Below, piece after piece: positions 33,389-41,570 of a DNA stretch of 64,000 bases. The DNA comes from Cacconaster sp033811195 (lineage in GTDB: Bacteria > Bacteroidota > Bacteroidia > Bacteroidales > UBA932), in NCBI GenBank assembly GCA_033811195.1, contig JAPXOZ010000006.1, positions 39,056-103,055 of the forward strand. Direction: 5' to 3'. Both the position numbers and the translations under genes were made by a program. The notes under the pieces are model-generated. The model did not search any database. It had not been told where the DNA came from and saw only the letters and a program-made list of their open reading frames with translations. Each line of letters opens with the position of its first letter. The first letter of the stretch is position 1.

Positions 33389-34396
33389 ATGGATAATGCA
33401 CAATATAAAAATGTTTTTGTCTTTGCAGAGCAAAGAGACGGTGTTGTACAATCTGTTGCTCTTGAACTTATAGGAAAGGCTCGTGACCTTGCTGCCGATC
33501 TTGGAGAAAAAGTTTTTGCAGTACTTTTCGGCAGGGGTATTGCCGCTTCCGCAAAGAAACTTGTGGAGTATGGAGCCGATACTGTAATTGTTGTAGATCA
33601 TGACAATCTAAAGGATTATATAACTGAACAATACACACAGGCAATGTATCAAGTGGCTGTGGAGTATAAGCCCTCAATAATGTTGTTTGGCGCCACAACC
33701 ATCGGTCGTGACCTGGCTCCCCGCGTAGCCGCACGTCTTGGCACAGGGCTCACTGCAGACTGTACCAAACTTGAGATATCGGAAGATACGAAGGAATTTC
33801 AGATGACACGTCCGGCATTCGGAGGTAACCTGATGGCCACTATCATGTGTCCCGATCACAGGCCACAGATGTCCACTGTACGTCCCGGTGTAATGCAGAA
33901 ATGCACTCCCGATGCTTCGCGCAAGGGTGATATTATCAATTTCACTCCCAAGTTCGACTCTTCAAAATTCAGCGTGAAACTTGTTAACACCGTAAAAGAA
34001 GAGAAAGCCAGCGTGGATATCTCTGAAGCCAAAATTCTTGTTTCAGGTGGTAGGGGAGTGGGCTGTGTTGCCGGATTTGACAAACTCCGTGAGCTTGCTG
34101 CAGTTATCGGTGGAGAGGTTTCATCTTCACGTGCAATGGTGGATGCAGGCAATATGCCTCACGACCGTCAGGTAGGACAGACAGGTAAGACCGTACGTCC
34201 CGATCTCTATTTTGCTCTCGGTATCTCAGGTGCTATCCAGCATCTAGCAGGCATGGAGGAGTCGGAATGCATCATTGCTGTCAACAAAGATAAATTCGCC
34301 CCCATTTTTGCAGTTGCGGATCTGGGTATCGTAAGCGACCTTAATACAGTAGTTCCGCTACTCACCGAACGCCTCAAAAAGGAGATGGCAAAATAA
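33389..34396 (+). CDS. etfA: Electron transfer flavoprotein alpha subunit
   Basis: 335 residues. The C-terminal FAD-binding domain is clear: VSGGRGVGCVAGFDKLRELAAVIGGEVSSSRAMVDAG, then QVGQTGKTVRPDLYFALGISGAIQHLAGM and SECIIAVNKDKFAPIFAVADLGIVSDL. The N-terminal domain has the expected ATTIGRDLAPRVAARLGTGLTADCT. It is the last gene of the lysine operon, 20 bases after etfB, and is followed by two hairpins, the second a strong intrinsic terminator. Confidence 0.95.
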   Translation: MDNAQYKNVFVFAEQRDGVVQSVALELIGKARDLAADLGEKVFAVLFGRGIAASAKKLVEYGADTVIVVDHDNLKDYITEQYTQAMYQVAVEYKPSIMLFGATTIGRDLAPRVAARLGTGLTADCTKLEISEDTKEFQMTRPAFGGNLMATIMCPDHRPQMSTVRPGVMQKCTPDASRKGDIINFTPKFDSSKFSVKLVNTVKEEKASVDISEAKILVSGGRGVGCVAGFDKLRELAAVIGGEVSSSRAMVDAGNMPHDRQVGQTGKTVRPDLYFALGISGAIQHLAGMEESECIIAVNKDKFAPIFAVADLGIVSDLNTVVPLLTERLKKEMAK

Positions 34397-34414
34397 CCTT
34401 AGAGAGTCTAAGGT
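34396..34414 (+). other. Small hairpin after etfA
   Basis: ACCTTAGA (34396-34403) and TCTAAGGT (34407-34414) form an 8-bp stem with a GAG loop directly after the etfA stop, without a U-run. It may protect the 3' end or just precede the terminator. Confidence 0.5.
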
Positions 34415-34426
34415 ATATTAATAGAA

Positions 34427-34463
34427 AAATAGAGCCCGGTACAATTACCAGGCTCTATTTTTT
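34427..34463 (+). terminator. Intrinsic terminator of the lysine operon
   Basis: AAATAGAGCC (34427-34436) pairs perfectly with GGCTCTATTT (34451-34460), with an inner GGT/ACC pairing. The stem is followed by a run of T to 34463. It lies 31 bases after the etfA stop. Confidence 0.92.
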
Positions 34464-34514
34464 AAACAATGTTAAAGTGCCCAAGAGCTCTGCGGGCATA
34501 TTTGATTTATCTCG

Positions 34515-34967
34515 TTATTTTGTTTTAATCAGGTAATAATATGGCGAATCAGCACCCAAATTGGTAAAAATTAATGTATCGTTCTGAATTCTATCAAATA
34601 CTATAGGAGGAGATCCATCTGAAAATTCTGCAACATAAACGTATTCGTTATATCCTCCGGAGCAGTAATAACACTCTTTATACCACCTTATTTTAGTGTT
34701 CTGATAGTCGGCAACTCCGTCTCTGGAAACAATCATTCGATTATTTTTTGTGAATTGCATATAATAATCATCCCAATATCGTATTCTGGTTGCAATAAAA
34801 CCTCCCTTTTCATATACAACTTTCCACTTGCCCTGAATACAATGCTTTATAACACTTAAAGGCTGGTTGTAAAGCGTAATATTTCTTATATCGGCCGGCA
34901 TTTTTTCACAACTCGCCCCAAGAAGTAGGGTGGCAATCATCACGAATAGGACTATTCTCGCTCTCAT
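34515..34967 (-). CDS. Small lipoprotein of unknown function
   Basis: 150 residues with a lipoprotein signal (MRARIVLFVMIATLLLGASCEK, lipobox LGASC). The mature part, VIKHCIQGKWKVVYEKGGFIATR...YYMQFTKNNRMIV, reads like a lipocalin-like beta-barrel domain common in Bacteroidetes lipoproteins, ending DTLIFTNLGADSPYYYLIKTK. A Cys pair (YKECYYCSGG) stands out. No function can be assigned. It lies downstream of anmK on the same strand, separated by 123 bases that contain an inverted repeat, so it may be a separate unit. Confidence 0.72.
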   Translation of the reverse strand: MRARIVLFVMIATLLLGASCEKMPADIRNITLYNQPLSVIKHCIQGKWKVVYEKGGFIATRIRYWDDYYMQFTKNNRMIVSRDGVADYQNTKIRWYKECYYCSGGYNEYVYVAEFSDGSPPIVFDRIQNDTLIFTNLGADSPYYYLIKTK

Positions 34968-34997
34968 AGAGTTATATTGATGCTAATAAACCTAGTA

Positions 34998-35043
34998 CTT
35001 ACCTATAAGATGCAAAAAGTAGCAAAAACGTTGCATAGGTAAG
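34998..35043. repeat. Inverted repeat between anmK and the small lipoprotein gene
   Basis: CTTACCT (34998-35004) plus ATGCAA (35010-35015) pair with TTGCAT (35031-35036) plus AGGTAAG (35037-35043), a 13-bp stem with a 5-base bulge (ATAAG). There is no U-run. It could be an operator for the lipoprotein gene or the end signal of anmK. Confidence 0.5.
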
Positions 35044-35090
35044 AGTCTAAAATGACAAAGACAGGTGTTATACCGAGCTCAATTTCAATA

Positions 35091-36155
35091 CTATATCTTA
35101 AACAACATTCCGCCGATGTTGTCGCGGGAAGCTCCGGTAACGGAGGAGAGGCAACTTGGCTGGTCTGCCATATATAATGCTCCCAACAGAGCGAAAATAA
35201 GGGCTTCTTTGTATTCGATGATCATCCGGTCGGGAATTACTATTTCGCAGCCTGTAAGGGCTGAAATGCGCTCTACAAGGAATTTATTGAATGCTCCGCC
35301 GCCTGTAATGAGTAAACGCTTGCCCGATAAGGTGACACGAGAGACCTGGAATGCGGCATGTTCGCAAAATGTACGCAGCCTATCAGGCAATGAGAGACCA
35401 TATTTGTCAATCATAGGGAATATGAGCTCCTCAACCCATTCGCGTCCAAGTGATTTTGGACCTTCTTTATGATAGAATTCTAGTCCATCTAGCTCTTCGA
35501 GAAGAGGCTGACATAGCTCTCCGCTGCGTGCAATCTCCCCGTCCTCGTCATATTCGAGGCCTATTTGGCGAGTGTAGCTGTTGAAAACATAATTGACGGG
35601 ACTGATGTCAAATGCCACCCGTTGTCCCTCCTTTTCAAAGGAAATATTGGAAAAACCGCCTATGTTGAGACAATAATCGTAATCTGAAAAGAGCATTCTG
35701 TCGCCTATAGGCACCAGCGGAGCACCCTGACCGCCCATCATTATATCCAATCTGCGGAAATCCGATACAGTAGGAATGCCTGTTTCTGCAGCAATCGCGG
35801 CTCCATCGCCGATCTGATACATAACCTTCTTATGCGGCTCGTGGAATATCGTATGGCCATGGGAAGCTATTATATCAGGCTTTACGCCGAATTCCTCCAT
35901 AAAGAGATTGACCTTCTCCCCGAGAAACTTCCCATAAGTGCTGTGAAATGTGATAAAATCGAGTGCACTCATCTGCTGTGCGCCTGTCCCAAGGATATAT
36001 TTCATGTCGTCAGGATAGCTGTAACCACGGGCACAGTCGATCGTAAAATCCCACTTTCCATTTTTACGAGTAAAAGTGCAGCAGCAAACATCAAGTCCGT
36101 CAAGCGAGGTGCCTGACATCAGACCGATGGATTGAATCTTGAAATCTTCAGTCAT
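35091..36155 (-). CDS. anmK: Anhydro-N-acetylmuramic acid kinase
   Basis: 354 residues of AnmK, an ASKHA-fold kinase that phosphorylates and opens 1,6-anhydro-MurNAc during cell-wall recycling. Seen are the N-terminal phosphate-binding motif IGLMSGTSLDGLDVCCC, HGHTIFH, IGDGAAIAAETGIPTVSDFR, NIGGFSNISF, LLITGGGAFNKFL and the C-terminal EYKEALIFALLGALY. Length is near normal. It fits a nearby cell-wall theme (the CapA-VanY fusion at 38824). No promoter box was evident directly upstream; 68 bases separate it from the M1 peptidase stop. Confidence 0.93.
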   Translation of the reverse strand: MTEDFKIQSIGLMSGTSLDGLDVCCCTFTRKNGKWDFTIDCARGYSYPDDMKYILGTGAQQMSALDFITFHSTYGKFLGEKVNLFMEEFGVKPDIIASHGHTIFHEPHKKVMYQIGDGAAIAAETGIPTVSDFRRLDIMMGGQGAPLVPIGDRMLFSDYDYCLNIGGFSNISFEKEGQRVAFDISPVNYVFNSYTRQIGLEYDEDGEIARSGELCQPLLEELDGLEFYHKEGPKSLGREWVEELIFPMIDKYGLSLPDRLRTFCEHAAFQVSRVTLSGKRLLITGGGAFNKFLVERISALTGCEIVIPDRMIIEYKEALIFALLGALYMADQPSCLSSVTGASRDNIGGMLFKI

Positions 36156-36223
36156 AGGTTTATATTTTTTGTCATTTCAAATATAACTAATAATAGACGG
36201 GGAGCAACAATAAAGCGCAGATG

Positions 36224-38599
36224 CTAAATATAATAGGCTGCCTGTTGGATTTTTTGCACTAGAAGGGGGTTTAGCGTTTTGGAATATTGCTCCAAAAATA
36301 GCTCTACCTCATCTTTAGCCTCCTTTGAGTAGTGTCCTCCAAGTAGTGCAGAGCACCAGTTAGTGGGGAAGAATATGTCTCCGGTGATCTGTATTTCTTC
36401 TAAAATCTCAAGTGCAGGACGGATATATGCAAGAGCCTCCTGCTGTCTAAGCGGATGATTGAGAAGACGCAATACTGTTAAGGTCCAGGGCTCCACTTCA
36501 CGGTTTTCTGCATTTAAGAGTGATTTAAAGTACTCTAGGCGAACCTCCGGTGAAGATGCAAGAGCAGGTGCAATATAGTCAAATTGAGCAATAAGATCGG
36601 GGTGGGAGAGGCGTTCCCGCTGTTTTACGATGATTTGAGGTGCGAGCCCTTCTTTTCTGACTGCAAGTTGCTGGCAAAGCTGCGTAAGATCAGCATTTGT
36701 AAGGTGGAAGCAGGTAAATCGCTCCGGTTTCATAAAAGTGGCTAGAAACAGTTCTGTGGTGGATTCAGAGTGCGGAGCATTCAGTAGTGCGCTGAAAGAG
36801 GATCTACGGCAGCTTTCGGCTTGAGAGTGAGATATAAGCCCTGTCAAACGACCTTCCCATTCTGTTTGCTGAAGATCATTTTCTTTCCAGAGAATGCTTC
36901 TAAGTTGGGAGATAGCTCGCTGGAATACCAGTGTATTCTGTGAAGAATCCTCTTTTGAGAGTGATTCGAGGCAGTCAAGCAGGAATAATGTATAATCAAA
37001 TCCGGAAATCTTTTCGTTGAGATAATTTTCATAAAGAACAATGAGCGCGGAGGCTTTTTCAGAGGGGGTAAAAGGCTTTTCGATAACATTATGCATTAAA
37101 GTAGCCGAAAGCTCCTCTGTAAGCTCGTAGAAGCCGTAATTAAGCCCATTTAGGTTAAGCTGGGCAAGAGAATCTACTTTATAATGAGGCATTCCTGGCT
37201 TGTGAACCCAGTTATGGCTCCAGGCAGCTAGATTTTCATCCGTATATTTGTCAAGAATGGCTATGAGGCCCTCCCAATCGGCATTTCCGTATGCATATTT
37301 ATGGAGATATTCGCGGATACCGGCCTTGAATGATTCAAGATCCATTTTTCTTGCAAGCATCTCCATCACAATTGGAGCCTTGTTATAAATGATATTGCCA
37401 TAAATAAGGCCAGCATCCTTGAGATTGGCGAGCGGCTGTTTAATGGCATTGGCTCCTTCTGTGCGGTCAACGGAATATGCAGCAGATGCGTAATCCAGAA
37501 ATGTAAAGGAATTATCCACGTCAGGATATTTGTCGGCAGAGATCAATGCTGCGAAATAGTTGGCAAAAACCTCTTTTGTCCAGACATCGTCAAACCACTT
37601 CATTGTCACATAATCCCCAAACCACATATGAGCCGTTTCATGTGCAATCAGACTGAATCTGTTCATCCTTTCCGAAATACCGGCACCTTTCTCAAGAAAT
37701 ATACGGCGGTCGTTATAAAGTGTGGCCCCTGTATGTTCCATACCTCCATATTGGAAGCCCGGTAGGACAATGCAGTCATACTTGGCGAAAGGATAGGGGA
37801 TAGCGGTATATTCTTCAAGCCATTCCAGTGAGTAAAAGACTTCATCCAGTATCTCATCAATTTGGGAAAGTTTGTAAGGATCGGTTTCTCTATGGTAAAG
37901 TCCGATTGTACGACCTGAATCATTGGTTTTCTCAGCCTTTTCGAACTCTCCGGCCACAAAAGAGAAGAGATATGTGCTCAGGGGCTCTGTAGGCTGGAAT
38001 ATATGTGTAACTGTCTGACTATCTGCATTTGTAACACTTTTGTTAAGCGGGCTATTGGCCACTGCAATCCAACTATTTGGCACTGAGAGAGTTAGAATAT
38101 AGGAGGCTTTTAGGTCGGGTTGGTCAAAACAGGGAAAGAGGGTCCGTGCCCTATCGGGTACCAGCAATGTGTACATAAAATTGTCCCTTCTGTTTAGGGA
38201 TTGTTTCCCTGCGGAAAATGAGATCCTTATGCTATTCCGGCCTTCCAGAAGGAGACGAGAGGGCACGATAATATGTTCATTTTCAAATAGATAATCGCAA
38301 TATTCGTTATTTAACTCGACAGAATGAAGCAATTCAGCCTTTTCTTTGAAATCCAAAACAAAAGGGTAGTTGTCCACTTTTTTGAAATCGAATGAAATGA
38401 GGATTTCCGATGAAATATCTTCATCGGCATTTTCTACAATTTCAAATCTCAAGTCATAGTTGAGATTGGTTATTGTATTCTTTCTTAAATCAGCAAGTTC
38501 ATAACTAACGCCAGGCTCTATTATTTTGGTGATATCCCATTTCTGGCACCCTGCCGTCAATAGGGCCATGACCAAGATTATTATGCCTCGTTTTTTCAT
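36224..38599 (-). CDS. M1-family aminopeptidase lipoprotein
   Basis: 791 residues from ATG 38599, chosen because it gives a lipoprotein signal (MKKRGIIILVMALLTAGCQK). A longer frame beginning at 38701 only adds translated intergenic repeat. The M1 (gluzincin) domain has the exopeptidase motif GGMEHTGATL and the zinc site LIAHETAHMWFGDYVTMKWFDDVWTKE (HExxH plus a downstream Glu). The C-terminal half is an ERAP1-like helical region. It probably trims peptides at the cell envelope, in line with an amino-acid-fermenting lifestyle (inference). It follows the CapA-VanY gene on the same strand, after a 224-bp gap with two heptamer arrays and an inverted repeat. Confidence 0.92.
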   Translation of the reverse strand: MKKRGIIILVMALLTAGCQKWDITKIIEPGVSYELADLRKNTITNLNYDLRFEIVENADEDISSEILISFDFKKVDNYPFVLDFKEKAELLHSVELNNEYCDYLFENEHIIVPSRLLLEGRNSIRISFSAGKQSLNRRDNFMYTLLVPDRARTLFPCFDQPDLKASYILTLSVPNSWIAVANSPLNKSVTNADSQTVTHIFQPTEPLSTYLFSFVAGEFEKAEKTNDSGRTIGLYHRETDPYKLSQIDEILDEVFYSLEWLEEYTAIPYPFAKYDCIVLPGFQYGGMEHTGATLYNDRRIFLEKGAGISERMNRFSLIAHETAHMWFGDYVTMKWFDDVWTKEVFANYFAALISADKYPDVDNSFTFLDYASAAYSVDRTEGANAIKQPLANLKDAGLIYGNIIYNKAPIVMEMLARKMDLESFKAGIREYLHKYAYGNADWEGLIAILDKYTDENLAAWSHNWVHKPGMPHYKVDSLAQLNLNGLNYGFYELTEELSATLMHNVIEKPFTPSEKASALIVLYENYLNEKISGFDYTLFLLDCLESLSKEDSSQNTLVFQRAISQLRSILWKENDLQQTEWEGRLTGLISHSQAESCRRSSFSALLNAPHSESTTELFLATFMKPERFTCFHLTNADLTQLCQQLAVRKEGLAPQIIVKQRERLSHPDLIAQFDYIAPALASSPEVRLEYFKSLLNAENREVEPWTLTVLRLLNHPLRQQEALAYIRPALEILEEIQITGDIFFPTNWCSALLGGHYSKEAKDEVELFLEQYSKTLNPLLVQKIQQAAYYI

Positions 38600-38623
38600 A
38601 GTAAAATATTTTCTTTTAGTCCC

Positions 38624-38651
38624 GAGTTCAGAGTTCTGAGTTCCGAGTAAG
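38624..38651 (-). repeat. Short heptamer array (ACTCAGA type, opposite orientation)
   Basis: Four 7-bp units on the plus strand, GAGTTCA, GAGTTCT, GAGTTCC and GAGTAAG, are the reverse complement of the AACTCAG unit of array A. They lie 24 bases upstream of the M1 peptidase start. Confidence 0.8.
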
Positions 38652-38675
38652 TTTTTAGTTCCACTGCTTAATATC

Positions 38676-38726
38676 CAAATAACACGGTTTCGAAAACACA
38701 AAAATTTTCTACGCCCGTGTTATTTG
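38676..38726. promoter_or_regulatory. Perfect 12-bp inverted repeat upstream of the M1 peptidase gene
   Basis: CAAATAACACGG (38676-38687) and CCGTGTTATTTG (38715-38726) are exact inverted repeats separated by 27 bases. They lie between the two heptamer arrays, 76-127 bases before the M1 peptidase ATG. There is no U-run, so an operator or RNA structure is more likely than a terminator. Confidence 0.55.
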
Positions 38727-38750
38727 AATTTAGTTAACCTATATTTTCCA

Positions 38751-38836
38751 TACTCCGCACTCAATACTCAATACTCAATACTCAATACTCAATACTCATA
38801 CCTCGATACTCCATACTCCATACTCATAACTCAAAA
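38751..38836 (+). repeat. Heptamer array D (ACTCAAT family)
   Basis: Tandem ACTCAAT units (five in a row from about 38759) are followed by variants (ACTCATA, CCTCGAT, ACTCCAT twice, ACTCATA, ACTCAAA), with a 7-base step. It runs into the 3' end of the CapA-VanY gene and supplies its stop codon (38824-38826, TGA on the minus strand). Confidence 0.92.
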
Positions 38837-40560
38837 CTAACCTTTGATATTCCCTGGACATACTCTCTAATCACATTAAAATGTTCAGCGGAGAAATCGT
38901 ATTTAAATCCTTTTAAATCGGAGAGGGTTACAACTTTGAGATATTCTTTCAGATAGAGGTCGGCGAGAGGATAGTAGCTCCAATGCCACTTTTCCTCACC
39001 ATGTCCTCTATTTCGTTCCCCGTCGTATGGCTGAAAGAAGCCGTATTTGTGTGCATTGGCTTGAAGCCAGGCGTATGCTTTCTTCCCCTGTGCAGAATTC
39101 CAATAAGATATCTGTTTCGATATAAGATCTATATCCGTACCCCAATGATGGCGCGAAGTGCCGGGAAGAGAGTTGTATTTGAGTACTCTTTTGGCACACT
39201 CAGTGCTGTCGGGATATTTCTCTGTGTACTCTTTTATTTTGCTCTCCCAGATATATTTCTGGGTGTAGAAGTGGCGGGAAGCAGAAGTTACCCTCAATGT
39301 GACTCCATCCGCTTTTGCGTCGGCATACATCCGCTCAAAGGCTGCTAGGACAGGTTTCTGGATATAGGAGTTCTCTTTGCTCAGTCCCGTATATTGCGGT
39401 GGTATATTGACAAAATTGGGGTCCTTACTATAAGTGTGTTTGCCAATCAGAAATTCCTTTGTAGGGTATGTGGAGTCTTTCCAAAGCAAATCGATAGCAT
39501 TATCTGAAGTGGAAACCTCCTTGTATGGGGTTACAACAAGGGTTCCGTCATCAAGGATTCGGATCAGATTGTTTTTGATGTCACTCTCGGAGAGTTTTTT
39601 CATCAGTTGTGCCACAGAGTTGGTGGGATCAGGCTGCGGACCTGATCCGAATCTCATTTTGAAAGAGTGTATTTTTCCTCCGAGCAGTACACCATTACGG
39701 TCAACTTGCACCTCTAGAATAGGGGAGTGACCTCTGTTGCCGGTAACATTCATTCCTGTGGATGTGCAGAAATTGCCAAGACTGTAAGCTATGATTCTGC
39801 CCTTATAGCCTTCTACGGCACGTGTCACGTGGGGTCCGTGACCAAATACGATATCCGCACCAAGGTCAATGCAGAGATGTGCGAATTTTCTAAGATCACC
39901 CCGGTTTTCTCCATGGAAATATTCCGTGCCGTAAGGGAGAGGATTGCAGTGGCTGCCTTCATCACCTCCGTGGAATGAAACTATGAGTATATCGCAATCT
40001 GCTTTTACATCTTCGATTATTTCACGTACAAGCCTTTCATTGGTGTGTTTGAGCACATAAGAATTATAGCCGAAGGCACAAAAACCGAATCTGACCCCCT
40101 TGACCTCCTTAAATGCACTTCTACATTCGGGTAGACCTGCATATCCAATACCGACTTTATCGAGATTAGCCATGGTTTCCGCCCTTCCCACAGCGGAGAA
40201 GTCATTTATATGGTTATTGGCAAGACAGATGAAATCGAAACCGGCATCAGCGAGGTGTCTGCGATATTCCGGTGGCATTTTGAACGCATAAGAGCGGTTG
40301 TTGGAGAGGCTTTTGGTGCAGGTGCCACCTACACACATAGCTCCTTCAAGGTTGCCGGCTGTAATATCAGCCCTACGCAGGATATCGCGTGTATGGTCAA
40401 ACAGATTGTTTCCCCCGTTGGCGGGAAGACGGTTTTTAGGATAAGTATTGCCAAGCATCAAGTCACCTACCATCGCCACAGTAAGCGTATCATTTGTGGC
40501 TCTCAGTGGTGCTAAAGAGAATAAAGCCAGTAATATTGGAAGTATGATATATCTTTTCAT
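38824..40560 (-). CDS. Fusion of CapA-type metallophosphatase domain and VanY-type (M15) carboxypeptidase
   Basis: 578 residues with a signal peptide (MKRYIILPILLALFSLAPLRA). Residues ~23-300 are a CapA (poly-gamma-glutamate capsule synthesis, PGA_cap) domain: VAMVGDLMLGNTYP, ITAGNLEGAM, FICLANNHINDF, LIVSFHGGDE and DIVFGHGPHVTRAVEGYKGRIIAYSLGNF. Residues ~400-560 are a D-Ala-D-Ala carboxypeptidase: SASRHFYTQKYIWE, the zinc motif GTSRHHWGTDIDL and EEKWHWSY. The protein would act in the periplasm on peptidoglycan or a glutamate-containing polymer; the combination is inferred. No capsule-synthesis genes capB/capC are adjacent. The stop and last residues lie in heptamer array D. Divergent from rfbA. 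Confidence 0.9.
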   Translation of the reverse strand: MKRYIILPILLALFSLAPLRATNDTLTVAMVGDLMLGNTYPKNRLPANGGNNLFDHTRDILRRADITAGNLEGAMCVGGTCTKSLSNNRSYAFKMPPEYRRHLADAGFDFICLANNHINDFSAVGRAETMANLDKVGIGYAGLPECRSAFKEVKGVRFGFCAFGYNSYVLKHTNERLVREIIEDVKADCDILIVSFHGGDEGSHCNPLPYGTEYFHGENRGDLRKFAHLCIDLGADIVFGHGPHVTRAVEGYKGRIIAYSLGNFCTSTGMNVTGNRGHSPILEVQVDRNGVLLGGKIHSFKMRFGSGPQPDPTNSVAQLMKKLSESDIKNNLIRILDDGTLVVTPYKEVSTSDNAIDLLWKDSTYPTKEFLIGKHTYSKDPNFVNIPPQYTGLSKENSYIQKPVLAAFERMYADAKADGVTLRVTSASRHFYTQKYIWESKIKEYTEKYPDSTECAKRVLKYNSLPGTSRHHWGTDIDLISKQISYWNSAQGKKAYAWLQANAHKYGFFQPYDGERNRGHGEEKWHWSYYPLADLYLKEYLKVVTLSDLKGFKYDFSAEHFNVIREYVQGISKVSFEL

Positions 40561-40585
40561 CTCTTTGAAAGATCTTTTAAAACTA

Positions 40586-40593
40586 CAAAGGTA
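40586..40593 (-). promoter_or_regulatory. -7 promoter box for the CapA-VanY gene
   Basis: CAAAGGTA on the plus strand reads TACCTTTG on the minus strand, a TAnnTTTG match 26 bases upstream of the ATG at 40560. The -33 element at the usual spacing is poor. Confidence 0.45.
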
Positions 40594-40626
40594 ATCAATT
40601 TTAACCTCTTCTTCAGGTCAAACAAA

Positions 40627-40657
40627 TTGTTTTCTTCACCTATTGTTACTACATTTG
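40627..40657 (+). promoter_or_regulatory. rfbA promoter with overlapping TACATTTGTA palindrome
   Basis: TTG (40627-40629) and TACATTTG (40650-40657) are 20 bases apart. The -7 box is part of the palindrome CTACATTTGTAG (40649-40660), the same core (TACAAATGTA in the other orientation) as the sites near the XRE gene at 12.2 kb. Confidence 0.6.
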
Positions 40658-40676
40658 TAGACATTTTGAACAAATT

Positions 40677-41558
40677 ATGAAAGGAATCGTACTAGCAGGC
40701 GGCAGTGGCACTCGCCTTTATCCCATAACGAAAGGGGTGAGCAAACAAATGCTTCCCATCTATGACAAGCCGATGATCTATTATCCAATCTCAGTGCTGA
40801 TGCTGGCCGGTATCCGAGAGATTCTGATTATCTCAACCCCACAAGATCTTCCCGGATTCAGACGTCTACTGGGCGACGGTAGCAACTTTGGAGTGCGTTT
40901 TGAATATGCAGAACAGCCCTCACCCGATGGTATTGCACAGGCATTCATTATAGGAGAGGAGTTTGTAGGTAAGGACAGTGCCTGCCTTGTTCTCGGGGAC
41001 AATATATTCTATGGAGCCGGCTTTACCGGAATGCTTAAAGAGGCTGTTCGGACAGCAGAAGAGGATTCAAAAGCCACAGTATTCGGGTATTGGGTAGCAG
41101 ATCCCCAGCGCTATGGTGTAGCGGAATTTGACGATGATGGCAACTGTCTCTCTATTGAGGAAAAACCTACCGATCCCAAATCCAATTATGCGGTAGTCGG
41201 ACTCTATTTCTATCCTAACAAAGTGCTGGAAGTGGCAAAGAATGTCAAACCTTCAGCACGTGGCGAAATTGAGATTACTTCTGTCAACCAGCAGTTCCTC
41301 CATGATGGAGAACTCAAAGTACAGACACTCGGGCGTGGATTTGCCTGGCTGGACACCGGTACACACGATTCTCTGAGTGAAGCCTCCACATTCGTAGAGG
41401 TGATCGAAAAGCGTCAGGGACTAAAAATCGCCTGCCTTGAGACCATAGCCTACAATAAGGGTTGGATTACTGAAGAAAAAATGCGAGAAATCGCTCAGCC
41501 GATGAGCCGTAATCAATATGGACAATATCTATTGAAGACCATAGAAAGCAAAAGATAA
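40677..41558 (+). CDS. rfbA: Glucose-1-phosphate thymidylyltransferase
   Basis: 293 residues of RmlA/RfbA, making dTDP-glucose from dTTP and glucose 1-phosphate. The nucleotide-binding signature MKGIVLAGGSGTRLYPITKGVSKQ, PMIYYPISVLMLAGI, EQPSPDGIAQAFIIGEEF, LVLGDNIFYG and the C-terminal GFAWLDTGTHDSLSEAS are all present. Length is normal. It forms a two-gene run with rfbB (12-base gap). The downstream rhamnose genes rfbC and rfbD are not in the window, so the final sugar is open. A good promoter lies just upstream. Confidence 0.97.
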   Translation: MKGIVLAGGSGTRLYPITKGVSKQMLPIYDKPMIYYPISVLMLAGIREILIISTPQDLPGFRRLLGDGSNFGVRFEYAEQPSPDGIAQAFIIGEEFVGKDSACLVLGDNIFYGAGFTGMLKEAVRTAEEDSKATVFGYWVADPQRYGVAEFDDDGNCLSIEEKPTDPKSNYAVVGLYFYPNKVLEVAKNVKPSARGEIEITSVNQQFLHDGELKVQTLGRGFAWLDTGTHDSLSEASTFVEVIEKRQGLKIACLETIAYNKGWITEEKMREIAQPMSRNQYGQYLLKTIESKR

Positions 41559-41570
41559 TTCCAAAACAAT

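Noticed and set aside
38600..38701. Longer M1 peptidase with start at 38701
   Set aside because: The extra 34 residues are translated intergenic repeat and would bury the lipoprotein signal that starts at 38599.
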